Of a DNA stretch of 64,000 nt, positions 24,140 to 32,972 are shown in pieces. Each line of letters begins with the position of its first letter. Position 1 is the first letter of the stretch. The notes beneath the pieces are model-generated. The model did not search any database, had not been told where the DNA came from, and was given only the letters and a program-made list of their open reading frames with translations. Position numbers and translations under genes: made by a program. The DNA is taken from positions 107,338 to 171,337 of the forward strand of contig CAKTXA010000001.1 of the NCBI GenBank assembly GCA_934631005.1, in the 5' to 3' direction. This DNA comes from an uncultured Oscillospiraceae bacterium (GTDB lineage: Bacteria > Bacillota > Clostridia > Oscillospirales > Oscillospiraceae).

Positions 24140-25528
24140 TTATTTGCCCTGGAGCTTGCGGTCGATGGCTTCGGCTGCCTTTTTGCCGGCGCCCATGGCG
24201 AGGATGACGGTGGCTGCGCCTGTAACGGCGTCGCCGCCGGCAAAGACGTTTTCACGCGTGGACATCTCGTTTTCGTCCACGATGATGCCGCCCTTCTTGT
24301 TTGTCTCCAGACCCGGCGTGGTCGAGCGGATCAGCGGGTTCGGCGACGTGCCGAGGGACATGATGACCGTGTCGACATCCAGCACGAATTCGCTGCCCTC
24401 GATGGGGATCGGGCGGCGGCGGCCGGAGGCGTCGGGCTCGCCGAGCTCCATCTTGATGCACTTCATGCCGTTCACGCGGCCGTCCTCACCGCCGAGGATC
24501 TCCACCGGGTTCGTGAGGGTCATAAACTCGATGCCCTCTTCCTTGGCGTGGTGCTGCTCCTCGAGACGGGCGGGCATTTCCGCTTCGCCGCGGCGGTAGA
24601 CGACGTAGACCTTCTCTGCGCCCATGCGCTTGGCGCAGCGCGCCGCGTCCATGGCCACGTTGCCGCCGCCCACGATGGCCGCCGCATGGCTGACCAGAAT
24701 GGGGGTGTCGCTCTCTTCTTTATAGGCCTTCATCAGGTTCACGCGGGTGAGGTATTCATTCGCCGAGCAGACGCCCTTGAGCGCCTCGCCGGGGATGTGC
24801 ATAAACATCGGCAGGCCCGCGCCGGAGCCGATGAACACGGCCTTGAAGCCCATCTCCTCAAACAGCTCGTCGATGGAGAGCACCTTGCCGATGACCATGT
24901 TCGTCATCACCTCGACGCCCATGGCCTTGAGCTTTTCAACTTCATTGGCCACGATCGCCTTCGGCAGACGGAATTCGGGGATGCCGTAGACCAGCACGCC
25001 GCCGGCGGTATGCAGCGCCTCGAAGATCGAGACCTGATAGCCCTTCTTCGCAAGCTCCGACGCGCACGTCAGGCCGGACGGGCCGGAGCCGACGACGGCG
25101 ACCTTGATGCCGTTCGAGGTAGGCCGTTCGGGCATGGCGTTTACATTCTCGCGGTACCAGTCGGCCACGAACCGCTCCAGACGGCCGATGGCGACGGGCT
25201 CGCCCTTCACGCCGCGCACGCACTTGGCCTCGCACTGCGTCTCCTGCGGGCAGACACGGCCCGACAGCGCGGGCAGCGCATTCGTGGAGGTGATGATCTC
25301 ATACGCCGCGGCAAAATCGCCCTCGGCGACCTTGGCGATGAATTCGGGGATGTGGATATTGACCGGGCAGCCCTCCACGCACTTCGGCTTTTTGCAGTGC
25401 AGGCAGCGGCCGGCCTCTTCGATCGCCATTTCGGCGGTGTAGCCCAGCGTGACTTCCTTAAAGTTATGATTGCGGACGTTCGGGTCCTGCTCCGGCATCG
25501 GAGTTTTCGTCAATGTCATGTTTGCCAT
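24140..25528 (-). CDS. nfnB: NfnB/GltA-type NADPH oxidoreductase subunit (FAD, 4Fe-4S)
   Basis: 462 residues of the glutamate-synthase small-chain family. The N-terminal cluster motif CLHCKKPKCVEGCPVNIHIPE binds 4Fe-4S centres. FAD motif VVGSGPSGLTCASELAKKG and NAD(P) motif VGGGNVAMDAARCAKRMGAE follow. The C-terminal block VFAGGDAVTGAATVILAMGAG closes the FAD site. The NfnA-like subunit lies 15 bp upstream with no glutamate synthase large chain nearby, so the pair is best read as the electron-bifurcating NADH-dependent ferredoxin:NADP+ oxidoreductase of anaerobes. That enzyme balances reduced ferredoxin, NADH and NADPH. A GltA-type role is the alternative. Confidence 0.85.
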   Translation of the reverse strand: MANMTLTKTPMPEQDPNVRNHNFKEVTLGYTAEMAIEEAGRCLHCKKPKCVEGCPVNIHIPEFIAKVAEGDFAAAYEIITSTNALPALSGRVCPQETQCEAKCVRGVKGEPVAIGRLERFVADWYRENVNAMPERPTSNGIKVAVVGSGPSGLTCASELAKKGYQVSIFEALHTAGGVLVYGIPEFRLPKAIVANEVEKLKAMGVEVMTNMVIGKVLSIDELFEEMGFKAVFIGSGAGLPMFMHIPGEALKGVCSANEYLTRVNLMKAYKEESDTPILVSHAAAIVGGGNVAMDAARCAKRMGAEKVYVVYRRGEAEMPARLEEQHHAKEEGIEFMTLTNPVEILGGEDGRVNGMKCIKMELGEPDASGRRRPIPIEGSEFVLDVDTVIMSLGTSPNPLIRSTTPGLETNKKGGIIVDENEMSTRENVFAGGDAVTGAATVILAMGAGKKAAEAIDRKLQGK

Positions 25529-25543
25529 ATTCGTATCCTCCTC

Positions 25544-26398
25544 TTACTTGATGAGCTCTTCGCCGAGCTTCTGCATGCGGCACTTATGCGTTTCGCGCAC
25601 TTCCGCTTCGCGCTCGCGGTACACGGTGTTGCGGTTCATCAGCTCCGCAAAATCGACCTTGTGGCCGTCAAAGTCCGGCCCGTCGACGCAGGCGAACTTC
25701 ACCTCGCCGCCCACGGTGACGCGGCAGCCGCCGCACATGCCCGTGCCGTCGACCATGATGGGGTTGAGCGACACGATGGTCTTCACGCCGAACGGCTCGG
25801 TCGTCTTGGCGACGAACTTCATCATCGGGATCGGCCCGATGGCAAGCACTTCGTCATACTGATTGCCCTTTTCCAGCAGCTCCTGCAGCTTCACGGTGAC
25901 AAAGCCGTGCTCGCCGTAAGAGCCGTCGTCGGTCATCAGATACAGATGGTCGCACGCCTGCTTGAACTCGTCCTCGAGAATGACGATGTCCTTGTTGCGG
26001 AAGCCGACGATGACGTCGGTCTCCACGCCCGCTTCCTTAAACGCCTTGGCGGACGGATACGCGATCGCGCAGCCAACGCCGCCGCCGACCACGCATACGC
26101 GCTTTTTGCCCTCGACATCCGTGGCCTTGCCGAGCGGGCCGACGAAGTCCTGGATGTAGTCGCCCTCGTTCAGGCTCCCCAGCAGCTCGGTGGACAGGCC
26201 GACCTTCTGGAAGATGATCGACACGGTGCCCTTTTCGCGGTCATAGCCCGCGATGGTCAGCGGCACGCGCTCGGACTTCTCATCCACGCGGAAAATGATG
26301 AACTGACCGGCCTTGGCCTTGCGGGCCACGAACGGCGCTTCGATCTCCATCAGCGTCACCGCGGCGTTCAGTTCCTTCTTGCGCACGATTCTGTACAT
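25544..26398 (-). CDS. nfnA: NfnA-type ferredoxin-NADP+ reductase subunit (FAD, 2Fe-2S)
   Basis: 284 residues. The start MYRIVRKKELN at 26398 fits the family N-terminus and has AAGGG nine bases upstream; a longer start three codons earlier would bring the RBS too close. An FAD-binding barrel (RVPLTIAGYDREKGTVSIIF), the NAD motif VCVVGGGVGCAIAYPSAKA and the C-terminal 2Fe-2S ligands GTGMCGGCRVTVGGEVKFACVDG identify the dihydroorotate dehydrogenase electron-transfer/NfnA family. With NfnB it should couple NADH and ferredoxin oxidation to NADP+ reduction in the cytoplasm. The first gene of a two-gene operon. Confidence 0.85.
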   Translation of the reverse strand: MYRIVRKKELNAAVTLMEIEAPFVARKAKAGQFIIFRVDEKSERVPLTIAGYDREKGTVSIIFQKVGLSTELLGSLNEGDYIQDFVGPLGKATDVEGKKRVCVVGGGVGCAIAYPSAKAFKEAGVETDVIVGFRNKDIVILEDEFKQACDHLYLMTDDGSYGEHGFVTVKLQELLEKGNQYDEVLAIGPIPMMKFVAKTTEPFGVKTIVSLNPIMVDGTGMCGGCRVTVGGEVKFACVDGPDFDGHKVDFAELMNRNTVYREREAEVRETHKCRMQKLGEELIK

Positions 26399-26507
26399 AG
26401 TTTTCATCCCTTCAAACTTGAATTTTTCTGCTCTTGATGTAAACTCCCATACAACAAAGCTAGTATAGCATATCAGTTTCGGCAATGCAAACCGAAGAGG
26501 CACAAAA

Positions 26508-27422
26508 TTACAGACAATTTTGCGGTTTTGCGACAGAAATATCCGTCCGCCGCACGCGCTGCCACGAAAACTCCGCCGCGAGCTGCCGCGCCGTGACCGG
26601 TTCGGCCGCCGGGCGCAGGCCCGCGAAATACGCCAGCAGCCCCACGAGCGCCTCCGGCGTATACATCTGCCGCAGCGCACCGAGGTCCAGATCGCGCTCC
26701 CGCTTGGAAAGCCGCCGCCCGTCCGGCGCGGTGAGCAGCGGGACGTGATAGTATTCCGGCGTCGGATAGCCCAGCAGCCGCTGCAGATACATCTGCCGCG
26801 GGACGCTGCCGAGCAGGTCCCGCCCGCGCACCACCTGCGTCACGCCCGCCGCGGCGTCGTCATGCACCACGGCCAGCTGATAGGCGTACACACCGTCGGC
26901 CCGGCGCAAAATGAAGTCGCCGCAGTCCCTCGCCAAGTTCTCGGAATAAACGCCCTGCAGGCCGTCGGTGAACGAAATGGTCTCCTCCGGCACGATCAGC
27001 CGCCACGCGGGCGGCTTTGTCTGCTGCGCCCGCTGCGCGCCGGTGAGCTGGCGGCACGTCCCGGCATACACCGCCTGCCCGTCGGACGCGTGCGGCGCGC
27101 TCGCCGCGTGCAGCTGCGCCCGCGAGCAGTAGCAGGGATAGACCAGCCCGCGCGACCGCAGACGCTCGAACGCTTCGGCGTAGGCCGCGCTCTGTCTGCT
27201 CTGCGGCGTCTGCTCCTCGTCCCAATCCAGCCCCAGCCATAATAGATCCTCCCGCAGCTGCGCGGCATACTCCGGGCGGCAGCGATCGGGGTCAAGATCC
27301 TCGATGCGCAGCACCATTTTCCCGTTTGCCGCGCGCACCGACAGCCATGCCAGCAGCGCGGAAAACGCGTTTCCCAGATGCATCCGCCCGCTCGGGCTCG
27401 GCGCAAAGCGCCCTACGACCAT
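26508..27422 (-). CDS. gluQ: Glutamyl-Q tRNA(Asp) synthetase (or short GluRS-like enzyme)
   Basis: 304 residues starting MVVGRFAPSPSGRMHLGNA after AAGGAGG. The class I HIGH-equivalent is SGRMHLGNA and the KMSKS-equivalent is LSKRERDLDLG. The zinc-site cysteines occur in YPCYCSRAQLH ... GTCR. The protein lacks the anticodon-binding domain of full GluRS, as in GluQ-RS, which glutamylates queuosine at position 34 of tRNA(Asp). It is divergent from the DUF5662 gene. Confidence 0.88.
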   Translation of the reverse strand: MVVGRFAPSPSGRMHLGNAFSALLAWLSVRAANGKMVLRIEDLDPDRCRPEYAAQLREDLLWLGLDWDEEQTPQSRQSAAYAEAFERLRSRGLVYPCYCSRAQLHAASAPHASDGQAVYAGTCRQLTGAQRAQQTKPPAWRLIVPEETISFTDGLQGVYSENLARDCGDFILRRADGVYAYQLAVVHDDAAAGVTQVVRGRDLLGSVPRQMYLQRLLGYPTPEYYHVPLLTAPDGRRLSKRERDLDLGALRQMYTPEALVGLLAYFAGLRPAAEPVTARQLAAEFSWQRVRRTDISVAKPQNCL

Positions 27423-27451
27423 GCCGCACACCTCCTTCGCATTTTGCAATA

Positions 27452-27480
27452 TTGTAACACACCACGCAATATGATACAAT
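27452..27480 (+). promoter_or_regulatory. Promoter of the DUF5662 gene
   Basis: TTGTAA and TACAAT are separated by 17 bases, 20 bases before the start codon, within the divergent gluQ/DUF5662 spacer. Confidence 0.65.
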
Positions 27481-27500
27481 GTAGAAAATGAGGTGAAGCC

Positions 27501-28064
27501 ATGCCGGACGCAATTACGCTGCAAAAGATCATCGGTCATTTCCGGACCATCACACACCACCGCCACCTTGTGATGCGCGGCTGCTTCCGCGTGGGGCTGT
27601 ACCGGCAGGGTCTGTGCCACGACCTGTCAAAATACAGCCCCACCGAGTTCTGGACGGGCGTGCGCTACTATCAGGGCACGCGCAGCCCCAACGCCGCCGA
27701 GCGCGAGGAAAAGGGCTACTCTGAGGCGTGGATGCACCACAAGGGGCGCAACCGCCACCATTTTGAATATTGGACGGATCTGAATATGCAGACCGGCCGC
27801 TATGAGCCGGTGCCCATGCCGCCGCGGTATCTGGCCGAGATGGTCATGGACCGCATCGCCGCCTGCAAGACCTATCAAGGCGCGGCATACACCGACGCCT
27901 CGCCGCTCGGATATTTTGATCGTGCCCGCGAGACGCGCCTGTTCCACCCCGAAACGGGCAGGCAGCTCACGTTCCTTCTGAAAATGCTGCGCGACGAGGG
28001 CGAGACCGCCACGTTCCGCTTCATCCGCACCGTGGTGCTCAAGGGAAAGCCGTTCGGCGAATAG
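27501..28064 (+). CDS. DUF5662 family protein
   Basis: 187 residues rich in His, Trp and Tyr. Signature stretches are LYRQGLCHDLSKYSPTEFW, YYQGTRSPNAAEREEKGYS and WMHHKGRNRHHFEYWTD. The repeated His and Asp residues suggest an HD-like metal site, but the catalytic activity of DUF5662 is unknown. The family is widespread in gut Clostridia and phages. It has its own promoter and terminator. Confidence 0.85.
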   Translation: MPDAITLQKIIGHFRTITHHRHLVMRGCFRVGLYRQGLCHDLSKYSPTEFWTGVRYYQGTRSPNAAEREEKGYSEAWMHHKGRNRHHFEYWTDLNMQTGRYEPVPMPPRYLAEMVMDRIAACKTYQGAAYTDASPLGYFDRARETRLFHPETGRQLTFLLKMLRDEGETATFRFIRTVVLKGKPFGE

Positions 28065-28094
28065 CGGGCACATCGACGATTATTATTGTAAACC

Positions 28095-28139
28095 AGCCTG
28101 AATTTCTTGTGCAAAGCGCACAAAAATTCAGGCTTTTTT
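28095..28139 (+). terminator. Terminator of the DUF5662 gene
   Basis: AGCCTGAATTTCTTGTGC pairs with GCACAAAAATTCAGGCT and is followed by TTTTTTT. Confidence 0.85.
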
Positions 28140-28275
28140 TGCTTCTTCCGTCACTGGAAGTTTCTGTCCGGGTACGCTATAATAAGCTTGTACATTCCCG
28201 CTCGGGCGGGAAAACAAACTGACAGCAGCGCACAGCCGCGGCCGCGCGGTGCTGTCACACCTTAAGGAGGAAGCT

Positions 28276-30459
28276 ATGAAGAGAATTGTTGCATTGCTGC
28301 TGACGCTCTGCCTGCTGCTCGGGATGATGAGCACACTCGCATTCGCGGCGGACGCAAAGACGGACGACATCGTGATCCTGCACACCAACGACGTGCACTG
28401 CGGCGTCACCGACGGTCTCGGCTACGCCGGTGTTGCGGCGTACAAGGCGGAGATGGAGGCGGCGCACAGCTACGTCGCGCTCGTTGACGCGGGCGACGCC
28501 ATCCAGGGCGGGCCGATCGGCCTGCTGTCTGCCGGTTCCTATCTGGTGGACATTATGAACGAGATCGGCTATGACTACGCCACGTTCGGCAACCACGAGT
28601 TCGACTACAAGGTGCCGCGCCTGCAGGAGCTGGTCAAGCTGGCCGATTATCAGTACGTCTCCTGCAACTTCCAGTACATCGGCACGCAGAAGGACGCGCT
28701 GAAGGTCGCGCCCTATGCCATCGCCACTTATGGCGACACCAAGGTCGCCTACGTCGGCATCACCACCCCCGAGACCTTTGTGAAGTCCACGCCCAAGTAC
28801 TTCAAGGACGACGCCGGCAACTTCATCTACACGTTCTGTGAAGGCGGCGAGGGCAAGGAGCTCTACGCTGCCGTGCAGGATGCAGTCGATGACGCCCGCG
28901 CCGACGGCGCCGACTACGTCATCGCGCTGGCACACCTCGGCATGGAGGGCACCACCGATTACTGGACGTCTGAGGCTGTGATCAAAAACACCACCGGCAT
29001 CGACGCCATGATCGACGGCCACTCCCACGAGGCCTTCACCAAGACCGTTGCCAACAGCAGCGGCAAGGACGTTGTGCTCGCCCAGACCGGCACGAAGCTC
29101 GCCAACCTCGGCAAGCTGACCATCGCCAAGGATGGCACCATCACCTCCGAGCTCATCGCCAGCAAGGACTACACCACGAAGGACGCGCACATCACCGACT
29201 ACATCACCAAGATCACCGACCAGTTCTCGGCCGACCTCAGCAAGGTCGTGGCCACGTCCGAGGTCGACCTGATCGACTGTGACGAAAACGACGTGCGCCT
29301 TGTGCGCAACACCGAGACGAACCTCGGCGACCTCTGCGCCGACGCGTTCCGCGTGATGATGGACGCCGACATCGGCATTATGAACGGCGGCGGCATCCGC
29401 AAGCCCATCAAGAAGGGCGACGTCACGCTGGGCACGCTGATGAGCGTGTTCCCGTGGGGCAACCTCCCCTGCAAGGTCTCCGTCACCGGCCAGACCGTGC
29501 TGGATATGCTGGAGATGGGTGCGATGAAGTACCCGTCCGAGAGCGGCGGCTTCCTGCATGTGTCGGGTCTGAAATACGCCATCCTGCCGCGCGTTGCCTC
29601 CACGATCGAGACGACCGAGCAGGGCGAATTCGCGAAGGTCGCCGGCGCGCGCCGCGTGTGCAACGTGGAGGTGCTCAACCAGAAGACTGGCAAATATGAG
29701 CCGATCAACGTGAACAAGCTCTACACCCTCGGCGGCATTGACTACACCATCCTCTACTGCGGCGACGGCTTCAACATGTTCGACACTGCCAAGGTCATCA
29801 AGGCGGCGGACGCCAACTATACCGACGCCAAGATGGTCACCGAGTATATCTCCACCAAGCTCGGCGGCAAGATCGGCAGCCAGTATGCTGAGCCGCAGGG
29901 CCGCATCTCCATCCTCAACTACCCGGACGTCACGGCCGATAAGTGGTACGCCAAGGCCGTCGACTACGTGACCGAGCAGAAGCTGATGAACGGCGTAGGC
30001 GCAAGCTTCCAGCCCAACACCAGCATCTCCCGCGCCATGATCGTCACCATGCTCTACCGTCTGGCCGGTTCTCCGGCGGTGGAGGGCAAGCTCTCCGAGC
30101 GCTTCACCGACTGCGCCGACGACGCGTGGTACACCAGCGCGATCCTCTGGGCCGCGCAGAACAAGGTCGTCAACGGCTATGGCAGCGTCTTTAAGCCCAA
30201 TCAGGCCGTCACCCGTCAGGAGCTGGCTACGATCCTGTATAAGTACGCCGTCCTGAACGGCGCGGAGCCTGTCACGTCCTATGCCGTCAGCTATACCGAC
30301 GCCATCAGCGGCTGGGCCATGGCCGGCGTCGCCTACTGCACCGCCACCAAGCTGATGACCGGCGTCGGCGGCGGCCGCTTCGGCGCCACGTCCAGCGCCA
30401 CCCGCGCCCAAGGCGCCCAGATCCTGATGACCATTGACCAGGCCGAAAAAGCAGCATAA
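28276..30459 (+). CDS. Cell-surface UshA-like 5'-nucleotidase with SLH domains
   Basis: 727 residues. The start follows AAGGAGG. A signal peptide (MKRIVALLLTLCLLLG ... AFAA) leads to a metallophosphatase domain with ILHTNDVHCG, VDAGDAIQGGP, TFGNHEFDYK and DGHSHEAF, all metal-site motifs. The 5'-nucleotidase C-terminal domain contains MNGGGIRKP. Three SLH modules close the protein (about residues 557-725: DKWYAKAVDYVTEQKLMNG, DDAWYTSAILWAAQNKVVNG, ISGWAMAGVAYCTATKLMTG), anchoring it to secondary cell-wall polymer. It probably strips phosphate from extracellular nucleotides. TATAAT at 28178 may be its -10. Confidence 0.92.
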   Translation: MKRIVALLLTLCLLLGMMSTLAFAADAKTDDIVILHTNDVHCGVTDGLGYAGVAAYKAEMEAAHSYVALVDAGDAIQGGPIGLLSAGSYLVDIMNEIGYDYATFGNHEFDYKVPRLQELVKLADYQYVSCNFQYIGTQKDALKVAPYAIATYGDTKVAYVGITTPETFVKSTPKYFKDDAGNFIYTFCEGGEGKELYAAVQDAVDDARADGADYVIALAHLGMEGTTDYWTSEAVIKNTTGIDAMIDGHSHEAFTKTVANSSGKDVVLAQTGTKLANLGKLTIAKDGTITSELIASKDYTTKDAHITDYITKITDQFSADLSKVVATSEVDLIDCDENDVRLVRNTETNLGDLCADAFRVMMDADIGIMNGGGIRKPIKKGDVTLGTLMSVFPWGNLPCKVSVTGQTVLDMLEMGAMKYPSESGGFLHVSGLKYAILPRVASTIETTEQGEFAKVAGARRVCNVEVLNQKTGKYEPINVNKLYTLGGIDYTILYCGDGFNMFDTAKVIKAADANYTDAKMVTEYISTKLGGKIGSQYAEPQGRISILNYPDVTADKWYAKAVDYVTEQKLMNGVGASFQPNTSISRAMIVTMLYRLAGSPAVEGKLSERFTDCADDAWYTSAILWAAQNKVVNGYGSVFKPNQAVTRQELATILYKYAVLNGAEPVTSYAVSYTDAISGWAMAGVAYCTATKLMTGVGGGRFGATSSATRAQGAQILMTIDQAEKAA

Positions 30460-30477
30460 TTCCCGCAAAAACCCAAG

Positions 30478-30504
30478 GGCAGGCACGAACGTGCCTGCCT
30501 TTTC
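30478..30504 (+). terminator. Terminator of the surface nucleotidase gene
   Basis: GGCAGGCAC and GTGCCTGCC pair around GAAC, then TTTTC. Confidence 0.85.
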
Positions 30505-30512
30505 TTATATTT

Positions 30513-30748
30513 TAGTCGTAACGTAGGGGAGGGGCTTGCCCCTTCCGCGCAGAATGCAATTGCAAATTCGCACGACCCACGGCGACCACGTACACCGTCT
30601 GTAGGGGCCGATGACCACATCGGCCCGTCCCACCGCGCCAGCTGGGATGCCGTAGGGGCGGGGTTCTACCCCGCCCGCACCCCGCCGACCACCGCTGCAT
30701 CCCCGACCTTTCGTCGTAATGTAGGGGAGGGGCTTGCCCCTCCCGCAG
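30513..30748. repeat. F3 repeat cluster (GTAGGGG-type hairpins)
   Basis: Four short GC-rich inverted repeats follow each other. They are GTAGGGGAGGGGCTTGCCCC (30523 and 30721), GTAGGGGCGGGGTTCTACCC (30653) and GTAGGGGCCGATGACCACAT with its CGGCCC partner (30602). The outer two are preceded by TCGTAAYGTA. Similar units sit at 32.88, 53.72 and 54.05 kb, the last two inverted around an F2 element. Confidence 0.75.
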
Positions 30749-30797
30749 GTTGGCATCTGCGGCTTTTGAATGCACTAGCGGGCGGAATGCACCACAT

Positions 30798-31055
30798 AGC
30801 TTCCCCTGGGGGAAGCTGTCAGCCGCAGGCTGACTGATGAGGGTCGGGGAGCAGTTGCGTTTAGCCGAGCATGCAAAGCTATGTTTCAGTGCTCCCCGGC
30901 CCTCATCCGGCCCCTTCGGGGCCACCTGGCCCTACCCTCTTTGTCCCTTCGGGACATTTCCTCCTGATAGGGGGAATCGGCCCCGAGGGGAAGGTATGGG
31001 GTGCCTGCGTTTCGCCGGTGTGTCGGGGATTCGGCAGTGCGGTCCTCATCGTCTG
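30798..31055. repeat. F2 repeat copy 2
   Basis: It begins AGCTTCCCCTGGGGGAAGC, then CAGCCGCAGGCTG and GACTGATGAGGGTCGGGGAG, and later GTGCTCCCCGGCCCTCATCC. It carries an extra internal block (TTTGTCCCTTCGGGACATTT) also present in copy 4 but not in copies 1 and 3. It ends GTGTCGGGGATTCGGCAGTG. With the F3 cluster it fills the 30460-31177 gap. Confidence 0.8.
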
Positions 31056-31102
31056 TTTCGTCCCCCAAATTGCGAAAAAATTATGAAGATTTACAGAAAG
31101 AT

Positions 31103-31131
31103 TTGATTCTTTGCGTCGAATGTGGTAGAAT
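31103..31131 (+). promoter_or_regulatory. Promoter of the phosphodiester glycosidase gene
   Basis: TTGATT and TAGAAT are separated by 17 bases, 46 bases before the TTG start. Confidence 0.6.
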
Positions 31132-31177
31132 GCCCAGTGTATGTTTGGATCCAACTCGATTTTTAGGAGATCTGATT

Positions 31178-32530
31178 TTGAGTATCACATTGTTTGGCAA
31201 CTCCAAAAACGCGGCGCATGTGGCCGGACGGAAACGGAAACCGAAGAAGGAAAAGGTCAAAAAGCCGCTGAAAACGCTGGCGATCTGGCTGACCGTGCTG
31301 CTGGTGCTGGAGGGTCTGTATTTCTTCTGCGTCTACACAACGAACGACTTCGTGAGCCACTGGCGCACCGTGTACATCAACACCGCGCTGTCCACCATGC
31401 GCCACCGCTGGCTGGCGACATATCTCCTGCCGAAGGACGTGGTGCAGCAGGTCATCGACCACAACACCGCCATCTCGCAGCAGGCCTCCGGCAAGACTTC
31501 CTCGTGGGAAAAGAACGAGGACACGGCCCCCAAGCCCACCGTCCGGGAGCTGGACGCCGATATTCAGCACGTGGACGAGCTGACCGAAGAGGAAAAGCAG
31601 GCGCTCTACCGCGACGCGTTCTACGAGCTGTACTGGGAGCTGGATCAGACCAGCATGGACGCCTACCTCACCGAGCACCCCGAAACGCTCGCGAACGGCT
31701 GGGACAACATCTATATCAACGAAGCCGGGCTGGACGACGAAGGCACCACCATCCGCACCGTCTTTGACGAGCAGGTGCTCGCCATCGACTCCGCCAACGG
31801 CATTCTGCTCATCCGCGTGCAGGGCGACAAATACCGCGGCGTGCTGGCCGTTGGCAAGAATCCGGCGCAGCTGTCCATGGAATGGTCGGTCGGCATCGGG
31901 CGCTACGGCCAGAACGTCGGCGACATCGCGCAGCGCACGGGCGGTCTGCTCGCCATGACCGGCAGCGGCTTTATCGACGAGGACGCCATGGGCAATCAGG
32001 GCGCGGGCAACGGCGGCATTCTCGCGGGCTACGCGATGTGCAACGGCGTGGAGGCGCAGGGCCGCCCGAGCCGCAACGTGGACTGGCACAGCTTTGTGCG
32101 GCTGGAGCTGCACGAGGACAATCTCATGTACATCCGCAGCATCGACGACCCCGTGAGCGACGACTGCACCGACGCCGTGGAGTTTGAACCGGCCATGATC
32201 GTGGACGGCGAGAGTCTGGTGTCCAACTGGTGGGTGGAGCTGAATCCGCGCACCGCCATCGGCCAGTCGGATAAATACGAGGTGCTGATGCTGGCCATCG
32301 AGGGCCGCAACCCCGCCGCGGGCATTCTCGGCACCGACATCAACGTCTGCGCGGAGCTGCTGCAGCTGCACAACTGTCAGCAGGCCATCGCACTGGACGG
32401 CGGCGCGAGCACCATCATGTGGTACGACGGTGAATACATCACCCGCTGCGCCAACCTCTCCCTCTCCAAAGGCCGCACACTGCCAAATGCGATCGTGTAT
32501 CACTACGCCGATTACGAAGGGCTGAAATAA
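31178..32530 (+). CDS. Membrane-anchored phosphodiester glycosidase (NAGPA-like) family protein
   Basis: 450 residues. I chose the TTG start at 31178 because TTAGGAG sits eight bases upstream; earlier in-frame starts would run through the repeat. A basic N-terminus (RKRKPKKEKVKKP) precedes one transmembrane segment (LAIWLTVLLVLEGLYFFCVY, about 35-54), so the rest is outside the cell. The C-terminal domain has the phosphodiester glycosidase pattern ELNPRTAIGQ, LMLAIEGRNPAAGILGTDIN and CQQAIALDGGASTIMWYDGE. Related enzymes cleave GlcNAc-1-phosphodiesters; here a cell-wall polymer substrate is plausible but unproven. Confidence 0.85.
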   Translation: MSITLFGNSKNAAHVAGRKRKPKKEKVKKPLKTLAIWLTVLLVLEGLYFFCVYTTNDFVSHWRTVYINTALSTMRHRWLATYLLPKDVVQQVIDHNTAISQQASGKTSSWEKNEDTAPKPTVRELDADIQHVDELTEEEKQALYRDAFYELYWELDQTSMDAYLTEHPETLANGWDNIYINEAGLDDEGTTIRTVFDEQVLAIDSANGILLIRVQGDKYRGVLAVGKNPAQLSMEWSVGIGRYGQNVGDIAQRTGGLLAMTGSGFIDEDAMGNQGAGNGGILAGYAMCNGVEAQGRPSRNVDWHSFVRLELHEDNLMYIRSIDDPVSDDCTDAVEFEPAMIVDGESLVSNWWVELNPRTAIGQSDKYEVLMLAIEGRNPAAGILGTDINVCAELLQLHNCQQAIALDGGASTIMWYDGEYITRCANLSLSKGRTLPNAIVYHYADYEGLK

Positions 32531-32533
32531 AAG

Positions 32534-32567
32534 ATCCCCCTCCGGCCGATGGCCGGAGGGGGATTTA
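32534..32567 (+). terminator. Terminator of the phosphodiester glycosidase gene
   Basis: ATCCCCCTCCGGCC and GGCCGGAGGGGGAT form a perfect 14-bp stem around GAT, then TTATT. Confidence 0.75.
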
Positions 32568-32629
32568 TTGCACCCGATACATTGATTCCGCACCGCCGTT
32601 CTTTTGCGGCAATGCCGATTTGCCGGAGG

Positions 32630-32906
32630 CCCCTTGGCTTCCCCTGGGGGAAGCTGGCTGCGGAGCGAAGCGGAGCAGACTGATGAGGGTCGGGGAGCAG
32701 TCGCATTTAGCCGAGCATGCAAAGCTATGTTTCAGTGCTCCCCGGCCCTCATCAGTCGCCTGCGGCGACAGCTTCCCCCAGGGGAAGCTATGGGGTGCCT
32801 GCGTTTCGCCGCTGCGTCGGGGATTCGACAGCCGGTGCTTACTTCTTCACTATTCACTGTTCACTTTTACTTCAAGCCGCCCCTCCCCTACGTTACGACG
32901 AAGATT
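32630..32906. repeat. F2 repeat copy 3 plus one F3 unit
   Basis: The most symmetrical F2 copy. The outer arms are GGCTTCCCCTGGGGGAAGCT and AGCTTCCCCCAGGGGAAGCT; the inner arms are ACTGATGAGGGTCGGGGAGC and GCTCCCCGGCCCTCATCAGT. An inverted F3 unit (CCCTCCCCTACGTTACGACG) follows at 32881-32900. It fills most of the 32531-32972 gap. Confidence 0.8.
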
Positions 32907-32917
32907 GCGACTGGATC

Positions 32918-32955
32918 AAAAAACACGGTGTTCCCAAAATGGGAACACCGTGTTT
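32918..32955 (-). terminator. Terminator of the EF-G paralogue gene
   Basis: AAACACGGTGTTCCC and GGGAACACCGTGTTT form a perfect 15-bp stem. On the minus strand a T-rich tail follows. Confidence 0.85.
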
Positions 32956-32972
32956 CTTTAACTGATTTGGAA

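Noticed and set aside
23954..26437. An 827-codon plus-strand frame across nfnAB
   Set aside because: It is antisense to two genes with clear cofactor motifs and its translation is His/Arg/Ala-rich without domains.
28255..30486. A 743-codon open frame antisense to the surface nucleotidase gene
   Set aside because: It mirrors the real gene's codon pattern, has Leu/Val/Gly/Asp-rich low-complexity translation and no RBS or family motif; high GC makes antisense frames long.
30505..31100. Several 60-140-codon frames within F2/F3 repeats
   Set aside because: They recur wherever the repeats recur, have no RBS and consist of GC-rich repeat translation.
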